A stretch of 64,000 nucleotides of DNA from Hordeum vulgare subsp. vulgare (GCF_904849725.1 NC_058523.1:199977689-200041688); one strand, 5' to 3'. Shown: positions 1-9,421, counted from the first letter of the stretch. The notes: generated by a model from the letters alone, not told the origin. Made by a program: numbers and translations.

Positions 1-827
1 CTGTGGCCCAGGGTTGGCCCACTTCATCTACCAAAAACCAGCAGTCCCGACATCACTCAAGGAAAGGCCCTCGTGAGGGGCCAACCTCCTGAGGAGGAAC
101 AACATCAAGATCCGCATGGCCCCCCTCAGGACCCTTCTAGAGCGGCGGAAATTCCGAGGCGAGACCCGGCCTCAGGAGCCCAGGATGACGCAGGGGAAGG
201 ACACGCGAGTAGCAGAAAATAGGACGGTGCAGTTCCCCCTTTAGTGCAAAGATGGCGAGGACACACACAGGTCTCCAAGGCATCTCCCAAAGGTTTCCAT
301 TCTGGTGCAACAAGGCCAACACCGCCCGCCACCAGGATAGACATCATCCTTGGACCCGTCCTTGCTGCGTTGACAGTCAGTTTGCAGGCGAAGACTACTT
401 TTGGACAGGGGAAGCACGTTCCCCTGTTCCCCTTCAAAATTGGCCATTGTGGGATCCCTTCCCGCCGAAACGATAAGGGAAGAGGACCCGAGACTCAGCT
501 ATAAATAGAGGATAGGGTACTTCGTAGAGGGGGGCCCGATTCATTCACTCGCCCACTGGCACTACACAAAGGCCACCCAGCCTCCAGAGGCCCTCGAACA
601 CTACACTAGTTCATCCACCAACCTCCACGAGAAGTAATCCACCAAAGCACGCTTCTCAGCGGCCCGAACCTGGGTAAACTGTCGTGTTCTGTGTGTTCCT
701 CACCATCGAGTGAGTTCTCTGCCATCCCCAGCAAGTAGCGAGTCAGGCAAGACAAAGCTGCCAAGTGGCCTCCGCGCGCGCGCCCGAGTTCTAATCTTTA
801 GGGTTTTGCGGAGCCCGAAATCCAACA
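1..827 (+). repeat. 5' LTR of Tat copy 1 (partial)
   Basis: The segment matches 8579-9421 over its whole length with scattered substitutions and small indels, and ends in the same way (tccaaca here, tccgaca in the 3' copy). It is directly followed by the PBS-like sequence. The first 40 or so bases are cut by the window edge. Confidence 0.92.
500..507 (+). promoter_or_regulatory. TATA box in 5' LTR of Tat copy 1
   Basis: The motif tataaata followed by gaggatagg is conserved at the same place in the 3' LTR (9080-9087) and in the LTR of Tat copy 2 (47321-47328). It lies about 320 bases before the LTR end, a normal position for a retrotransposon core promoter. Confidence 0.75.
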
Positions 828-828
828 T

Positions 829-846
829 TTGGCGTGCCAGGTAGGG
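829..846 (+). other. Primer-binding site of Tat copy 1
   Basis: The sequence ttggcgtgccaggtaggg begins two bases after the LTR end and starts with the TGG that pairs with a tRNA CCA end. The same motif, as ttggcgcgccaggtaggggg, follows the LTR of Tat copy 2 at 47661. I do not assign the tRNA. Confidence 0.75.
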
Positions 847-904
847 AGTGTCTGTCGGAGCCGCCACGCCAACAGCAAGCGCCAGATCTCGACTGGACGA
901 CTCC

Positions 905-1046
905 ATGGCAAGCACGACCACCCACAACCGTCGGTCCCCGACGGTGGACGACATCTGGGGGAGCAGGGCCGCCCCTACAGGCGCCGCCGTTCGGCCGTCA
1001 CATCAAGCGTTTTCACCCAAGGCCCTAGCCCGCGGAACACCGCGTA
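905..1046 (+). pseudogene. Short leader frame in place of gag, Tat copy 1
   Basis: An ATG at 905 opens a frame that begins MASTTTHNRRS, and a homologous ATG frame lies at 47737 in Tat copy 2. Only about 140 bases separate this ATG from the start of protease homology at 1047, and the protease is in another frame. Plant gypsy gag proteins usually need more than 1 kb, so this can be at most the first residues of gag. No capsid or zinc-knuckle motif is present. Tat copy 2 shows the same compact layout. Confidence 0.5.
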
Positions 1047-1862
1047 TGGCCGGAGGTCAACATCACCTTCGGCCCGGACGATCACCCCAAGGCCACGACG
1101 GCCTTCGGGACACTACCTATGTTGTGCATGCCGACCATAAGCGGCGTGGCCGTCTCCAAGACCCTCATCGACAGCGGCGCGTGCCTCAATGTCGTCTCGG
1201 TAGAGGCCTTCGATGCGCTGCAGTTGACCCAAGAGCACCTTGTGCCTTCAAAGCCCTTCTCCGGGGTGGTAGCAGGATCTGTTGCCCGTGTGGGACAGAT
1301 TCTCTTGCCCGTCACTTTCGGCACCCGCTCCAACTTACGTACCGAGCAGTTCGACTTTGACGTCGCGCACATCCACCTTCCTTACAATGCAATACTCGAA
1401 TACCCCACCCTCGCGCAGTTCATGGCGGCAATGCACCCAGGCTACAACATTGTCATGATGCCCAGGAGCGATGGCGTTCTCACCATCGTGGGGGACGTTA
1501 AGGACGCATCTCGGGTACTCGAGCTCTCCCACAAGGCCGCGGCCATGGCACATGCCAACCTCAGGGGTGCGGTGCGCACCACAGAGGTCCATGGGGACGC
1601 CCCCGACGTCGCGCCTGTCAAGAAGAAGCATTTGTTCTCCCAGGACACGACGGAAACAAAGCAAGTATCGATGGATGAAGGAAGCTCGACTTCCACCTTC
1701 ACCATCGGCGCAAAGTTCCCCCAAGACCAAGAGAAGGCATTAGTGGGTTTCCTCAGGGCAAACAAGGACGTGTTCGCCTGGAACGCCTCCGACCTGGTGG
1801 GGGTTCCGAGGGATGTCATTGAGCACCACCTCATGGTGTGCTCGAACGCGCGCCCTGTGTAG
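1047..1862 (+). pseudogene. Aspartic protease region, Tat copy 1
   Basis: The frame starts near WPEVNITFGPDD, homologous to Tat copy 2 at 47926. It carries the retropepsin-like active site LIDSGACLNVV near 1164, where Asp-Ser-Gly is intact. Downstream the conserved HIHLPYNAILEYP and the linker to reverse transcriptase can be read. The role is cleavage of the Gag-Pol polyprotein. The frame ends at a TAG (1860-1862), just before an 8-base deletion, relative to copy 2, that shifts the reverse transcriptase into another frame. Seen: motif and break. Known: family assignment. Confidence 0.85.
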
Positions 1863-2793
1863 CAGAAGGCAAGCCCCGAAGAAGCAGGCGTTCGTGGCTC
1901 AGGAGGTGCTCAAACTGAAGGAAGCAGGGGTTATTCGAGAGGTGCGCTACCCGGAATGGGTGGCCAACCCGGTGGTCGTCCCAAAGAAGTGCGGGAAGAA
2001 GCGTATGTGCGTAGACTTCACGAGCCTCAACAAGGCTTGCCCTCGGGACCCGTTCCTGCTACCACGCATCGACCAGATCGTGGATTCCACCGCGGAGTGC
2101 GATCTCCTCTGCTTCCTGGATGCATTCTCGGGCTACCACCAGATCAAGATGGCGGTGGAGGACGTCGAGAAGACAACCTTCTTCTCTGTGTGTGGGGTAT
2201 ACTGCTACGAGTGCATGGCCTTCGGGCTGCCGAACGCTGGGGCAAGCTTCCAGCGGTTGATGCATATCACTCTCGGACCGCATCTCGGGAGGAACGCAGA
2301 GGCCTATGTCGACGACATTGTGGTCAAGTCAAGGCAGGGAAAAACCCTGGTGGAGGATCTGGAGGAAACCTTTGCCAGCCTGAGAGAGGTGAACCTGAAG
2401 CTCAACCCCGAGAAGTGCGTTTTCGGGGTCCCATCAGGAAAACTGCTCGGTTTCCTCGTGTGGCGCCGGGGGATCAAGGCAAACCCGATGAAGGTCAATG
2501 TCATAAACAAGATGAGTCCGCCCACAACCCTCGAGGAGATGGAAAAGTTGGCAGGGTGTGTTACCTCCTTGGGTTGTTTCATCTCCAAGCTCGGCGAGGG
2601 GGCCCTGCCTTTCTTCAAGATAATGAAAAGAAAGGGGCCCTTCGAATGGACCCCGGAGGCCGACGCAGCCTTCGATGAACTCAAGCAATACCTCACGAGC
2701 CTGCCGGTCATGGTGGCGCCTTGCCCACGGGAGCCTCTGCTTCTGTACCTTGCTGCCACCCCCACTCCGCCAGTGCCGCGTTGGTGGCAGTAA
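1863..2793 (+). pseudogene. Reverse transcriptase, Tat copy 1
   Basis: The frame opens after an 8-base deletion and carries the full set of RT blocks: VIREVRYPEWVANPVVVPKK, the KKRMCVDFTSLNKACP block, CFLDAFSGYHQI with the first catalytic Asp, FGLPNAGASFQRLM, and the catalytic box AYVDDIVVKS near 2307. The thumb region (NPEKCVFGV) and the FEWTPEAD segment that leads into RNase H follow. The active site is intact; the breaks are the upstream frameshift and a second frameshift around 2760. The enzyme would copy element RNA into DNA in virus-like particles. Confidence 0.93.
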
Positions 2794-3334
2794 GGGAGGA
2801 GCGAAGCAGCAAGCGCCCCACCCCGGGGAACCCCGACGGGCCCCCACCCACGGAGTCTTGGGGCTCGCACGACTCGCGAGCTCCGATTCTCCCGCAGGCA
2901 CAGGGACCTGAGGCTCAGACCGCAGGGTCAGGCCATGAGATGCTCTGCCCTCCTGAGGCCCCGGCCCCTCCTCAGGATCGCGAGACGCCCGAACCTCCTA
3001 TGCTCGCCGAGGAGCATGTTGCCTCGGGGGCCGCACCCTCGTCGAGCACCCGGTGTACTTCATCAGCACAGTGCTGCGGGATGCGCGCTCGCGCTATCCC
3101 ATGCAGCAGAAATTACTTCTAGCGCTCCTCGTTGCTTCGCGTAAGCTGGTCCACTGCTTTCAGGGGCACCCAATCAAGGTCGTGTCCACCTACACCTTGA
3201 ATAAGATACTGTATAACCCAAACACGGCGGGAAGGGTTCCTGAATGGAACATCGAGCTTCAGGCCTTCAACATCGAATTCAGCACGACCAGGGTCATCAA
3301 GGGAGCGACCTTGGCTGACTTCGTGGCGGAGTGA
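2760..3334 (+). pseudogene. RNase H with long proline-rich insertion, Tat copy 1
   Basis: The first strand of RNase H ends near 2790 (LLLYLAAT, where the related copy has LLLYLDAT). About 80 codons rich in Pro, Ser, Glu and Gly follow (about 2795-3040). The domain resumes at VYFISTVLRDARSRYPM and runs to ADFVAE at 3331. Tat copy 2 has the same insertion at 62002-62270, so it is a family feature and not a chance break. Two frameshifts split the region here. The catalytic Asp of the first strand reads Ala in this copy (YLAAT against YLDAT). Confidence 0.82.
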
Positions 3335-5214
3335 ACGGACGCACCGGACCGGGGGCTGGAGGGGAGCCAATCCCTTGCCCCCGGTGTGGAGGCACCCAGG
3401 GATGGACCATGCACTTCGATGGAGCCTTCACACACAGAGGAGCAGGGGCTGGGGTCGTGCCCACCTCCCTGACGGGAGACAAGCTCCGCTACGTCGTACA
3501 TCTCTGCTTCCAACATGGGCAGAAGGTCTCCAATAACATAGCGGAGTATGAGGGCCTCATCGCCAGCCTCAAAGCGGCAGCGGCCTTGGGGGTCCAGCGC
3601 CTCGCCGTGATGGGCGACTCCCAGCTTCTCGTCAACCTCTCCAACAAAGAGTACATGCCCAAGGACGAGCACATGGAAGCATATCTGCAAGAGGTACGCA
3701 AGATTGAGAAATGTTTTCAGGGCCTGGAGCTGTAGCACGTCCGACGTGGTGAGAACGGGGAGGCGGACGACATCGCCATAAGAGCTTCACGTCACGAGGC
3801 TCAAGAGCCAGGTGTCTTCGAGGAGCGACTCTTCAAGCTTTCCGCGACGCCGTCACCCGAGGAATCGGCGCCACATTGAGAGGAGATCCCCCCGGCACCA
3901 CTCTCAGGGGTTCCAAATTGCGGCCAGGCCTAGGGGGCTCGACTGCTCCTGGCCATGGAGGCACAGGCTGATGAGTAGATGCAGGAACTCGGGGCCTACC
4001 TGCTCCACGACACACTGCCGAAGAAGGAGGAAGACGCGGAGCGCGTAGCACGACAAGCCTCGGCCTACTGCTTACGGGACGGCGACTTGTACCGCAGGCG
4101 CCCCAACGACGTCGTGCTGCGGTGCATTTCCAGGGAGCAGGGGCACAAACTACTGGCCGACATCTACGGAGGGGACTGCTTGCATCACTGCTCTTCTAAC
4201 ACGCTCGCAGGTAAGGCATTCTGGTCAGGTTTGTACTGGCCTACGGTGTTGGACGACGGCACCGAGTTGGTCCGGTCTTGCGAGGCCTGCCAGTTCCACG
4301 CAAAGCAGATCCACCAGCCCGCGCAGGGCCTCCAAACCATTCCGCTTTCCTGGCCCTTCGCGGTCTGGGGGCTGGACATACTGGGGCCCTTTCCACGGGA
4401 GGCGGGCGGCTTCCCTTACCTCTACGTCACCATCGACAAATTCACGAAGTGCGCGAAGGTGGAGCCCGTGCGCACCATCCCTGCGGGGTCGGCCGTCAAA
4501 TTCACCAAGGGCCTCGTGAGCCGCTTCGGCATCCCCAACCGCATCATCACCGACAACGGTTCGTAGTTCACCAGTCACCTCTTCAAGGTTTACTGTGCTA
4601 ACCTAGGGACGTAGGTATGCTACGCATCGGTGGCACACCCGCGGAGCAATGGCCAGGAAGAGCGCGGCAACGCAGAGGTCCTGCGAGGCCTCAAGGTGAG
4701 GAGCTTCAAGAAAAAGCTCGAAGCTTGTGGCCGGGGTTGGGTTGATGAGATACTGTCGGTGCTATGGTCCATCCGCACCTCCGCGACTAAGCCCACCGGC
4801 GAAACCCCGTTCTTCCTCGTCTACGGAATTGAGGCGGTCCTCCCCCACGAGATGAAGCACTGGTCCCCACGGGTCATGGCGTTTGATGAGGAGCGTCAGG
4901 AGGCTGCGCGGGGGACGAACCTCGTGCTTGGGGAGGAGACGCGCCGCTGGGCCTCACTCCAAGCTGCGAGGTACCAGCAGGCCTTATGGCGCTATCACTG
5001 CCACAACATCCGCCCGAGGACCCTTGAAGTCGGCGACCTCGTCCTGAGGTGTGTTCAATCCAGGGAGGGATTGCATAAGCTCTCGCCCATGTGGGAGGGC
5101 CCGTTCAAGGTCGCCCATGTCTCCAGGCCTAGCGCCGTGCGCCTGGAGACTCAAGACGGAGTTCCCATCCAGAACGCGTGGAACATCTAACATCTCCGGA
5201 AGTTCTACCCGTAA
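3331..5214 (+). pseudogene. Archaeal-type RNase H plus integrase, Tat copy 1
   Basis: One reading frame runs from 3331 to the TAA at 5212-5214 with six internal stops (near 3733, 3880, 3976, 4564, 4612 and 5188). The second RNase H carries MHFDGAFTHRGAGAG (Asp), NNIAEYEGL (Glu) and VMGDSQLLVN (Asp). Integrase follows: a zinc-binding segment ending CEACQFHAKQ, catalytic Asp in WGLDILGPF, catalytic Asp in RIITDNGS, and the Glu in GQEERGNAEVLRGLK. The C-terminal domain ends HLRKFYP. No chromodomain is present, as expected for Tat. Each stop is explained by one C-to-T or G-to-A change at a conserved Gln, Trp or Arg codon. The catalytic residues themselves survive. Confidence 0.92.
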
Positions 5215-5419
5215 CGCCTCTGCACCGCCTCTACATCGTCCTTCAATTCTTCCAGAACCTACTTCATCTCGTGACACTCTCACATAATAACGAGCCAAGG
5301 CTGTGTACGCCCAGGCCCTCTCGAGGACGCGGAAGGGGTCCATTCCATGCCAAGTGGATGACCTACGCTCCGCGTTGGGTGAAGACAGGGGCAATCAACA
5401 CAGTCCGCCAATGACTATG

Positions 5420-5754
5420 TGTGATAGCCTGACTTATTAGGGATGATAGACTACTCATATCAATAAGGAATTTCTTCTTTTCCGGGAGCCCACTCGAACA
5501 AAACTCCCAGGTTAAGCGTGCTCAGCTTGGAGTAGTTCTAGGATGGGTCTTTTCCGTGAGCCCATTCGAACAGAACTCCCAGGTTAAGCGTGCTCATCTT
5601 GGAGTAGTTCTAGGATGGGTGACCGACCGGGAAGTTGATCCCGGGTGCGCATGAGTGAGGACAAATTGCATAGAAAAGACTAGTATTGATATGTGGGGTC
5701 AGTCTAGATCCCGCCAGGAGTAACGACCGCCGGCGGGTGTTCCGGGGTGTTACA
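5420..5754 (+). mobile_element. Cassandra-type LTR (5S rRNA-containing TRIM), solo
   Basis: A 335-base unit begins TGTGATAGCC and ends GGTGTTACA, flanked by perfect 5-base TSDs ctatg (5415-5419 and 5755-5759). Its core is clearly derived from 5S rRNA: aggttaagcgtgct (box A region), ggagtagttctaggatgggt (intermediate element) and gatgggtgacc (box C). A 5S module inside the LTR is the hallmark of Cassandra, a non-autonomous terminal-repeat retrotransposon in miniature found across plants. Only one LTR is present, so this is a solo LTR. The 5S part is duplicated in tandem here. Confidence 0.87.
5477..5620 (+). repeat. Tandem 72-base duplication of the 5S rRNA-like module
   Basis: Units 5477-5548 and 5549-5620 differ at only a few positions. 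Each holds the box A and intermediate-element part of the 5S internal promoter; only the second unit continues into box C (gggtgacc). Normal 5S genes and Cassandra LTRs carry one copy. Confidence 0.88.
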
Positions 5755-6400
5755 CTATGCCAGCAGCTCGCAAGGAAATCAACACGGTCCACCAATGACC
5801 CAAAAGGAATCAGGCGCCTATGCCTCGGGGTTAGGGACACTCGTGGGGCCAAAGTGTCCTCGCGACCTCCCAGATATACGCCCACCGTGACACTCTCACA
5901 TAATAATGAGCCGAGGCTGTATACGCCCCAGGTCCCACGAGGACACAGAGGGGTCCCTCCCTTGCCTAGTGGAAGCCCTATGCTCCGCGCTGGGGGGAGA
6001 CGGAGGCGGTGAATATATTAGGCGCCGAACGCGGATTTTATTTGCTTTTCTCTGGCTTGGATTTGCTGATATTTTTGAAATCAAACTCGGGGCTTTTCCA
6101 AATGAAGTCTTTGCAAAAAACTTGTTTCCTTGCCCGTTCTTCGTAGTGCACTATCTTACTCTAAGTTGATCATTCGCCTACCCCCCCCCCGTTCGTACCC
6201 CGCGAGCGGGGGCGGGGGGCACGGTGCCGACACCTCGCCAAGGCCTTGGCACCCAGACCCTCGCGTGGCACTCACGAACGAGTCGGCAGACTCATGCCAT
6301 CAGATAATCGCTTAAGAGTCCCATTCACGGCTCGACGCGCCATCTTGGAGAGGAAACAAAAATTGGTCTTTTCTTACCACAACTGTTTCTCTTGGGACAA

Positions 6401-7089
6401 CTTGAGCATCTAAGGGGGCTCCCGAGCATCGCGCCTCGGGAGCCTCACCGGACACAATGCCACTTGGCCACCCTGGTGCTGTCCAGGCATATTCGGTCAT
6501 CATCGGGGGTGTCAGGGCCTGGCCCCATGAGGAACGACCTTGGTAACGGGTCGCGCCTCACGATGGCAGGGAAATGTGCGGGACCAGGACCTGCCGACGC
6601 AGAGCTTCGTGAATGCAGACTAGGGATCTCCACAAACCAGACCCTTCAAAAGCAGAAAGCAGAATCTGCGAGGGCCTCTTGGACATCTAAGGGGGCTCCT
6701 AAGCATCACGCCTGAGGAGCCTTACCGGTCATAAAGCCACTTGGCCACCCTGGTGCCGTCCAGGCACATTCGGTCGCCATCGGGGGTGTTAGGGCCTTGC
6801 CCCCTGATGAACGACCTTGGTAACGGGTGGCGCCTCACGACGAGAGGGAAATGTGCGGGAGTGGGACCTGTTGACGTAGAGCCGCTTGAGTGTCTAAGGG
6901 GGCTCCTGAGCATTGCGCCTCATGAGCCTTACCAGTCATAAATCCACTTGGCCACGTTGGTATCGTCCAGGCACATTCGGTCGGCATCAGGGTGTCAAGG
7001 CCTTTCCCCGTGAGGAACGACCTTGGTAACGGGTCGCGCCTCATGACGGCGGGGAAATGTGCAAGACTGGGGCCTGCTGACATAGAGCA
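6401..7089 (+). repeat. Three-unit tandem repeat of about 206 bases, Tat copy 1
   Basis: Units start at 6401, 6678 and 6884, each opening with cttg(a/g)... taagggggctc. Each carries ccacttggccac, ggcacattcggtc, gaacgaccttggtaacggg and gggaaatgtgcg in the same order. Units 2 and 3 abut and are 206 bases each; unit 1 is followed by about 70 extra bases (6607-6677). Tandem repeats near the 3' end are common in Tat and Ogre elements. The stretch 7090-7439 after it shows no gene or repeat I can recognise. Confidence 0.85.
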
Positions 7090-7439
7090 TCGACCCACTT
7101 CACCCGCAACGAGGAGGAGCCAATCGAGCAACAAGCCCCTCGAATGCCATAACCACGGCCACAACCAAAGAGGTTCACCGCAAGCACACCGAGCTAAGTA
7201 TCCCAACCAACCAAACGCAATGGTACTAACGAAAGGGGCGGTCGCCCAAATCTATTACATGCCCGAAGGGCCCTTCCTTCTTTTCATGGACGCAGGGTCA
7301 GAAGTAAGGAGGAGACAGATAGCGACAGAGGTCCCAAGGGGGTTGCCGCCGCAGGAGCCCGACACCTAGTTCGTGCCCTCCTCCTCCTTCACGGGCTCCA
7401 CAGGAGCAGACAAGCGACATCGCGCGTGGGGGCCTCCCC

Positions 7440-8285
7440 TCATGGTCCGGGCGCGGAGGCGAGCCAGCTCGTTGAAGCTGTTGTCGCTCGGGCTACCTCC
7501 GGAGGGGGTGTCACTGTTGCCGGAGGGGGGCGCCCACCGCCGGAGGCGGGCTTATCTACAAGATCGCCGCGGACGGCGTCCTCCAGGTAGCAACCTAGAG
7601 GATCACCCTCGTCTCCAAAGATCTTGACGAAGAGTGTCGCCTGCCCGTCATACTTGAAGTGAAGGTAGCGCCTCCCCTTCAAGCCTCGAGCATGGGCGAA
7701 CGTCTGCCACCCGCGGTTAAAGTACACGTAGTCGTGGGGGGTGACCTCGACCTCCACCTAGGATGCCCCACCGCAGCAGCCCTCGACCTGCAACCAGAGG
7801 CCTGGGAGCCCGCCGGTCGGCAGCACCCCCATGAAGAAGTTTGGGAGCTGGAACCATGCAATTTGTGGCCTATCCACCCACATCACGAACTCCTTTGTCG
7901 TGTCAGCCGAATGAAGCCGCGGGCGTGGCGGACGGGTGGCCATGGCGCTCGCGCCATTCGATGCCCCACGGACGCCACCGATGGTGATTCCAGGGCGGGC
8001 GGAACCATGGTCGCGCCCGTCGGAGACCGATGTCGACACCGCTACATACTTCCGAGGGCGGCCGCGGCCTCTTTTGGGTCGCGTGGCGGCGAAATCTTCC
8101 CCGGAATCCTTCCCCTTCCCGAAAGCGAATACTTCCCCACCGGTGCCATGCTCAGGGGGTGCAGGGCTCGAGGTGGAATATGAAAAAGACGAAGGCAATG
8201 TGGACCTTAATCGCCCCCACGAGGTCAAATATATGGCCGAGGGCAGACTGGCGCCCCTCCACGTTCCTGGGCCCATGCAGCTCAC
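7440..8285 (-). pseudogene. Antisense frame: AT-hook plus B3-like DNA-binding protein, one in-frame stop
   Basis: On the minus strand a single frame runs from ATG at 8285 to the TGA at 7440-7442, interrupted only by a TAG at 7758-7760, giving about 280 codons. The N-terminal third is Ser/Gly rich and ends in the basic motif KRGRGRPRKY, a canonical AT-hook core (RGRPRK, plus-strand bases about 8047-8075). The second half resembles a plant B3 domain: FVMWVDRPQIAWFQLPNFF, then GLPGLWLQVEG, then YVYFNRGWQTFAHARGL, then YLHFKYDGQATLFVKIF. These match the LP..F, W.V, GW..F and F.YDG...F.V.IF positions of that fold. Antisense extra ORFs between integrase and the 3' LTR are known in Tat elements, but I infer the B3 similarity by eye. 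It could be a captured host gene. Its 5' end faces the 3' LTR. Confidence 0.62.
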
Positions 8286-8526
8286 GAGGAAGCGCGCCCA
8301 AGAGGCGTGCGTAGAGGTGATGGCCCCGAGGAGCGATGATGGCTTGCACCGCGCCCGGGCGTCTCGTCAGTTTGACCAGGCGCATCTCAGAGCGCCTCGG
8401 GAACCGGGTGTGCTACCACTTGGCTATGCGGCACACGTGAAGCCTGGTCCGCAGATTTTTAGGGCTCGTGACACTTCAGACCGCCCACAAGGCTTCGCCA
8501 AGAAGCCAGCCCAGGCGCGCCTTGGT

Positions 8527-8538
8527 CGCGGGGGCTTC
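8527..8538 (+). other. Polypurine-tract region of Tat copy 1
   Basis: The bases gcgggggcttc directly before the LTR start at 8539 are the only purine run at the expected place. It is short and interrupted, so the assignment is weak. Confidence 0.4.
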
Positions 8539-9421
8539 TGTCGGCATTCTGGGAATGGGGGTACCCAGACCTGCCTGCCTGCGGCCCAGGGTTGGCCCAC
8601 TTCATCGACCAAAAACCAGTGGGCCCGGCATCACTAAAGTCAAGGCCCTCGCAAGGGGCCAAGCCTCATGAGGAGGAACAACATCAAGACCCGCAGGGGG
8701 CTCCCTGAGGCCCCCTCCGGAGCGGCAAAAATTTCGAGGCGAGACCGGGCCTCAGGAGTCGAGGATGACGCAGGGGAAGGATAGGAGAGCATCACACAGC
8801 TGGACGGTGCAGTTCCCACTTTAGTGCAAAGGGGGTGAGGACACACGCAAGTCTCCAAGGCATCTCCCAAAGGTTTCCATTCTGGTGCAACAAGGCCACC
8901 ACCGCCCGCCAGCAGGACGAACGTCATCCCTAGACCAGTCCCTGCTGTGTTTATAGTCACTTTGCAGGCGAAGACTAGTTTTGGATAGGGGAAGCACGTT
9001 CCTGTGTTCCCCTAAAAAAGTGGCCATTGTGGGATCCCTTCCCGTCGAAATGATAAGGGAAGAGGACCCAGGCCGCCGCTATAAATAGAGGATAGGTTAC
9101 TTCGTAGAGGGGGGCCCGATTCATTCACTCGCCCACTGGCACAACACGAAGGCCACCCAGCCTCCGGAGGCCCTCGAACACTGTACTAGTTCGTCCACCA
9201 ACCTCCACGAGAGGCAATTCACCAAAGCAGGAGTAGGGTATAACGCTTCTCAGCAGCCCGAACCTGGGTAAACTACCGTGTTTTGTGTCTTCCTCACCAT
9301 TGAGTGAGTTGTCTGCCATCTCCAGCGAGTAGCGAGTCAGGCGATCCAAAGCTGCCAAGTGGCCTCCGCACGCGCCCCCGAGTTCGAATCTTTAGGGTTT
9401 TGCGGAGCCCGAAATCCGACA
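8539..9421 (+). repeat. 3' LTR of Tat copy 1
   Basis: The 883-base LTR begins TGTCGGCATTCTGGG and ends AATCCGACA. It matches 1-827 at the left edge of the window and the split LTR of Tat copy 2 (42009-42477 and 47278-47659). Past 9421 the sequence changes to the gag of a minus-strand copia element. Confidence 0.93.
9080..9087 (+). promoter_or_regulatory. TATA box in 3' LTR of Tat copy 1
   Basis: The motif tataaata is at the position homologous to 500-507. Transcription from here would read rightward out of the element, antisense to the copia gag of the host element. Confidence 0.65.

Larger units (their letters stand above)
5271..6020 (+). repeat. Imperfect direct duplication after the integrase gene, Tat copy 1
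   Basis: The stretch 5271-5405 (gtgacactctcacataataa...) recurs at 5887-6020 with moderate divergence. A shorter motif, atcaacac(a/g)gtcc(g/a)ccaatgac, recurs at 5394-5415 and 5778-5800. The Cassandra LTR lies between the copies. I see no coding capacity. The remaining stretch to 6400 holds a C run at 6181-6190 and G-rich sequence near 6205-6220, nothing else recognisable. Confidence 0.7.
1..9421 (+). mobile_element. Ty3/gypsy LTR retrotransposon, Tat lineage, copy 1 (left end off window)
   Basis: The order LTR, PBS, protease, reverse transcriptase, RNase H, second (archaeal-type) RNase H, integrase, long 3' non-coding part and LTR is seen in sequence; the second RNase H before integrase is diagnostic of the Tat lineage. 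Base 1 aligns with base 8579 of the 3' LTR, so about 40 bases of the 5' LTR lie outside the window. No gag frame fits between the PBS and protease. The coding part ends at 5214, leaving 3.3 kb before the 3' LTR that holds a Cassandra LTR, tandem repeats and an antisense frame. The element sits in the internal region of a minus-strand copia element whose gag starts again at 9422. Its TSD cannot be checked because the left flank is missing. It has many stops and frameshifts, so it is not autonomous. Confidence 0.9.

Noticed and set aside
1956..2678. Plus-strand open frame of 240 codons
   Set aside because: It is an alternative-frame shadow of the reverse transcriptase; its text is rich in Arg and Gly and has no motif.
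5477..5620. Possible functional 5S rRNA gene
   Set aside because: It is truncated at both ends relative to 120-base 5S rRNA, diverged, duplicated, and bounded by Cassandra LTR ends and a TSD.
7936..8637. Plus-strand open frame of 233 codons
   Set aside because: It is the shadow of the antisense AT-hook/B3 frame and runs on into the 3' LTR. Its composition is low in information and no motif was seen.
9294..9421. Extension of the minus-strand gag frame past 9422
   Set aside because: These codons come from the 3' LTR of Tat copy 1, which interrupts the gag; the same residues appear at the 5' LTR of that element.
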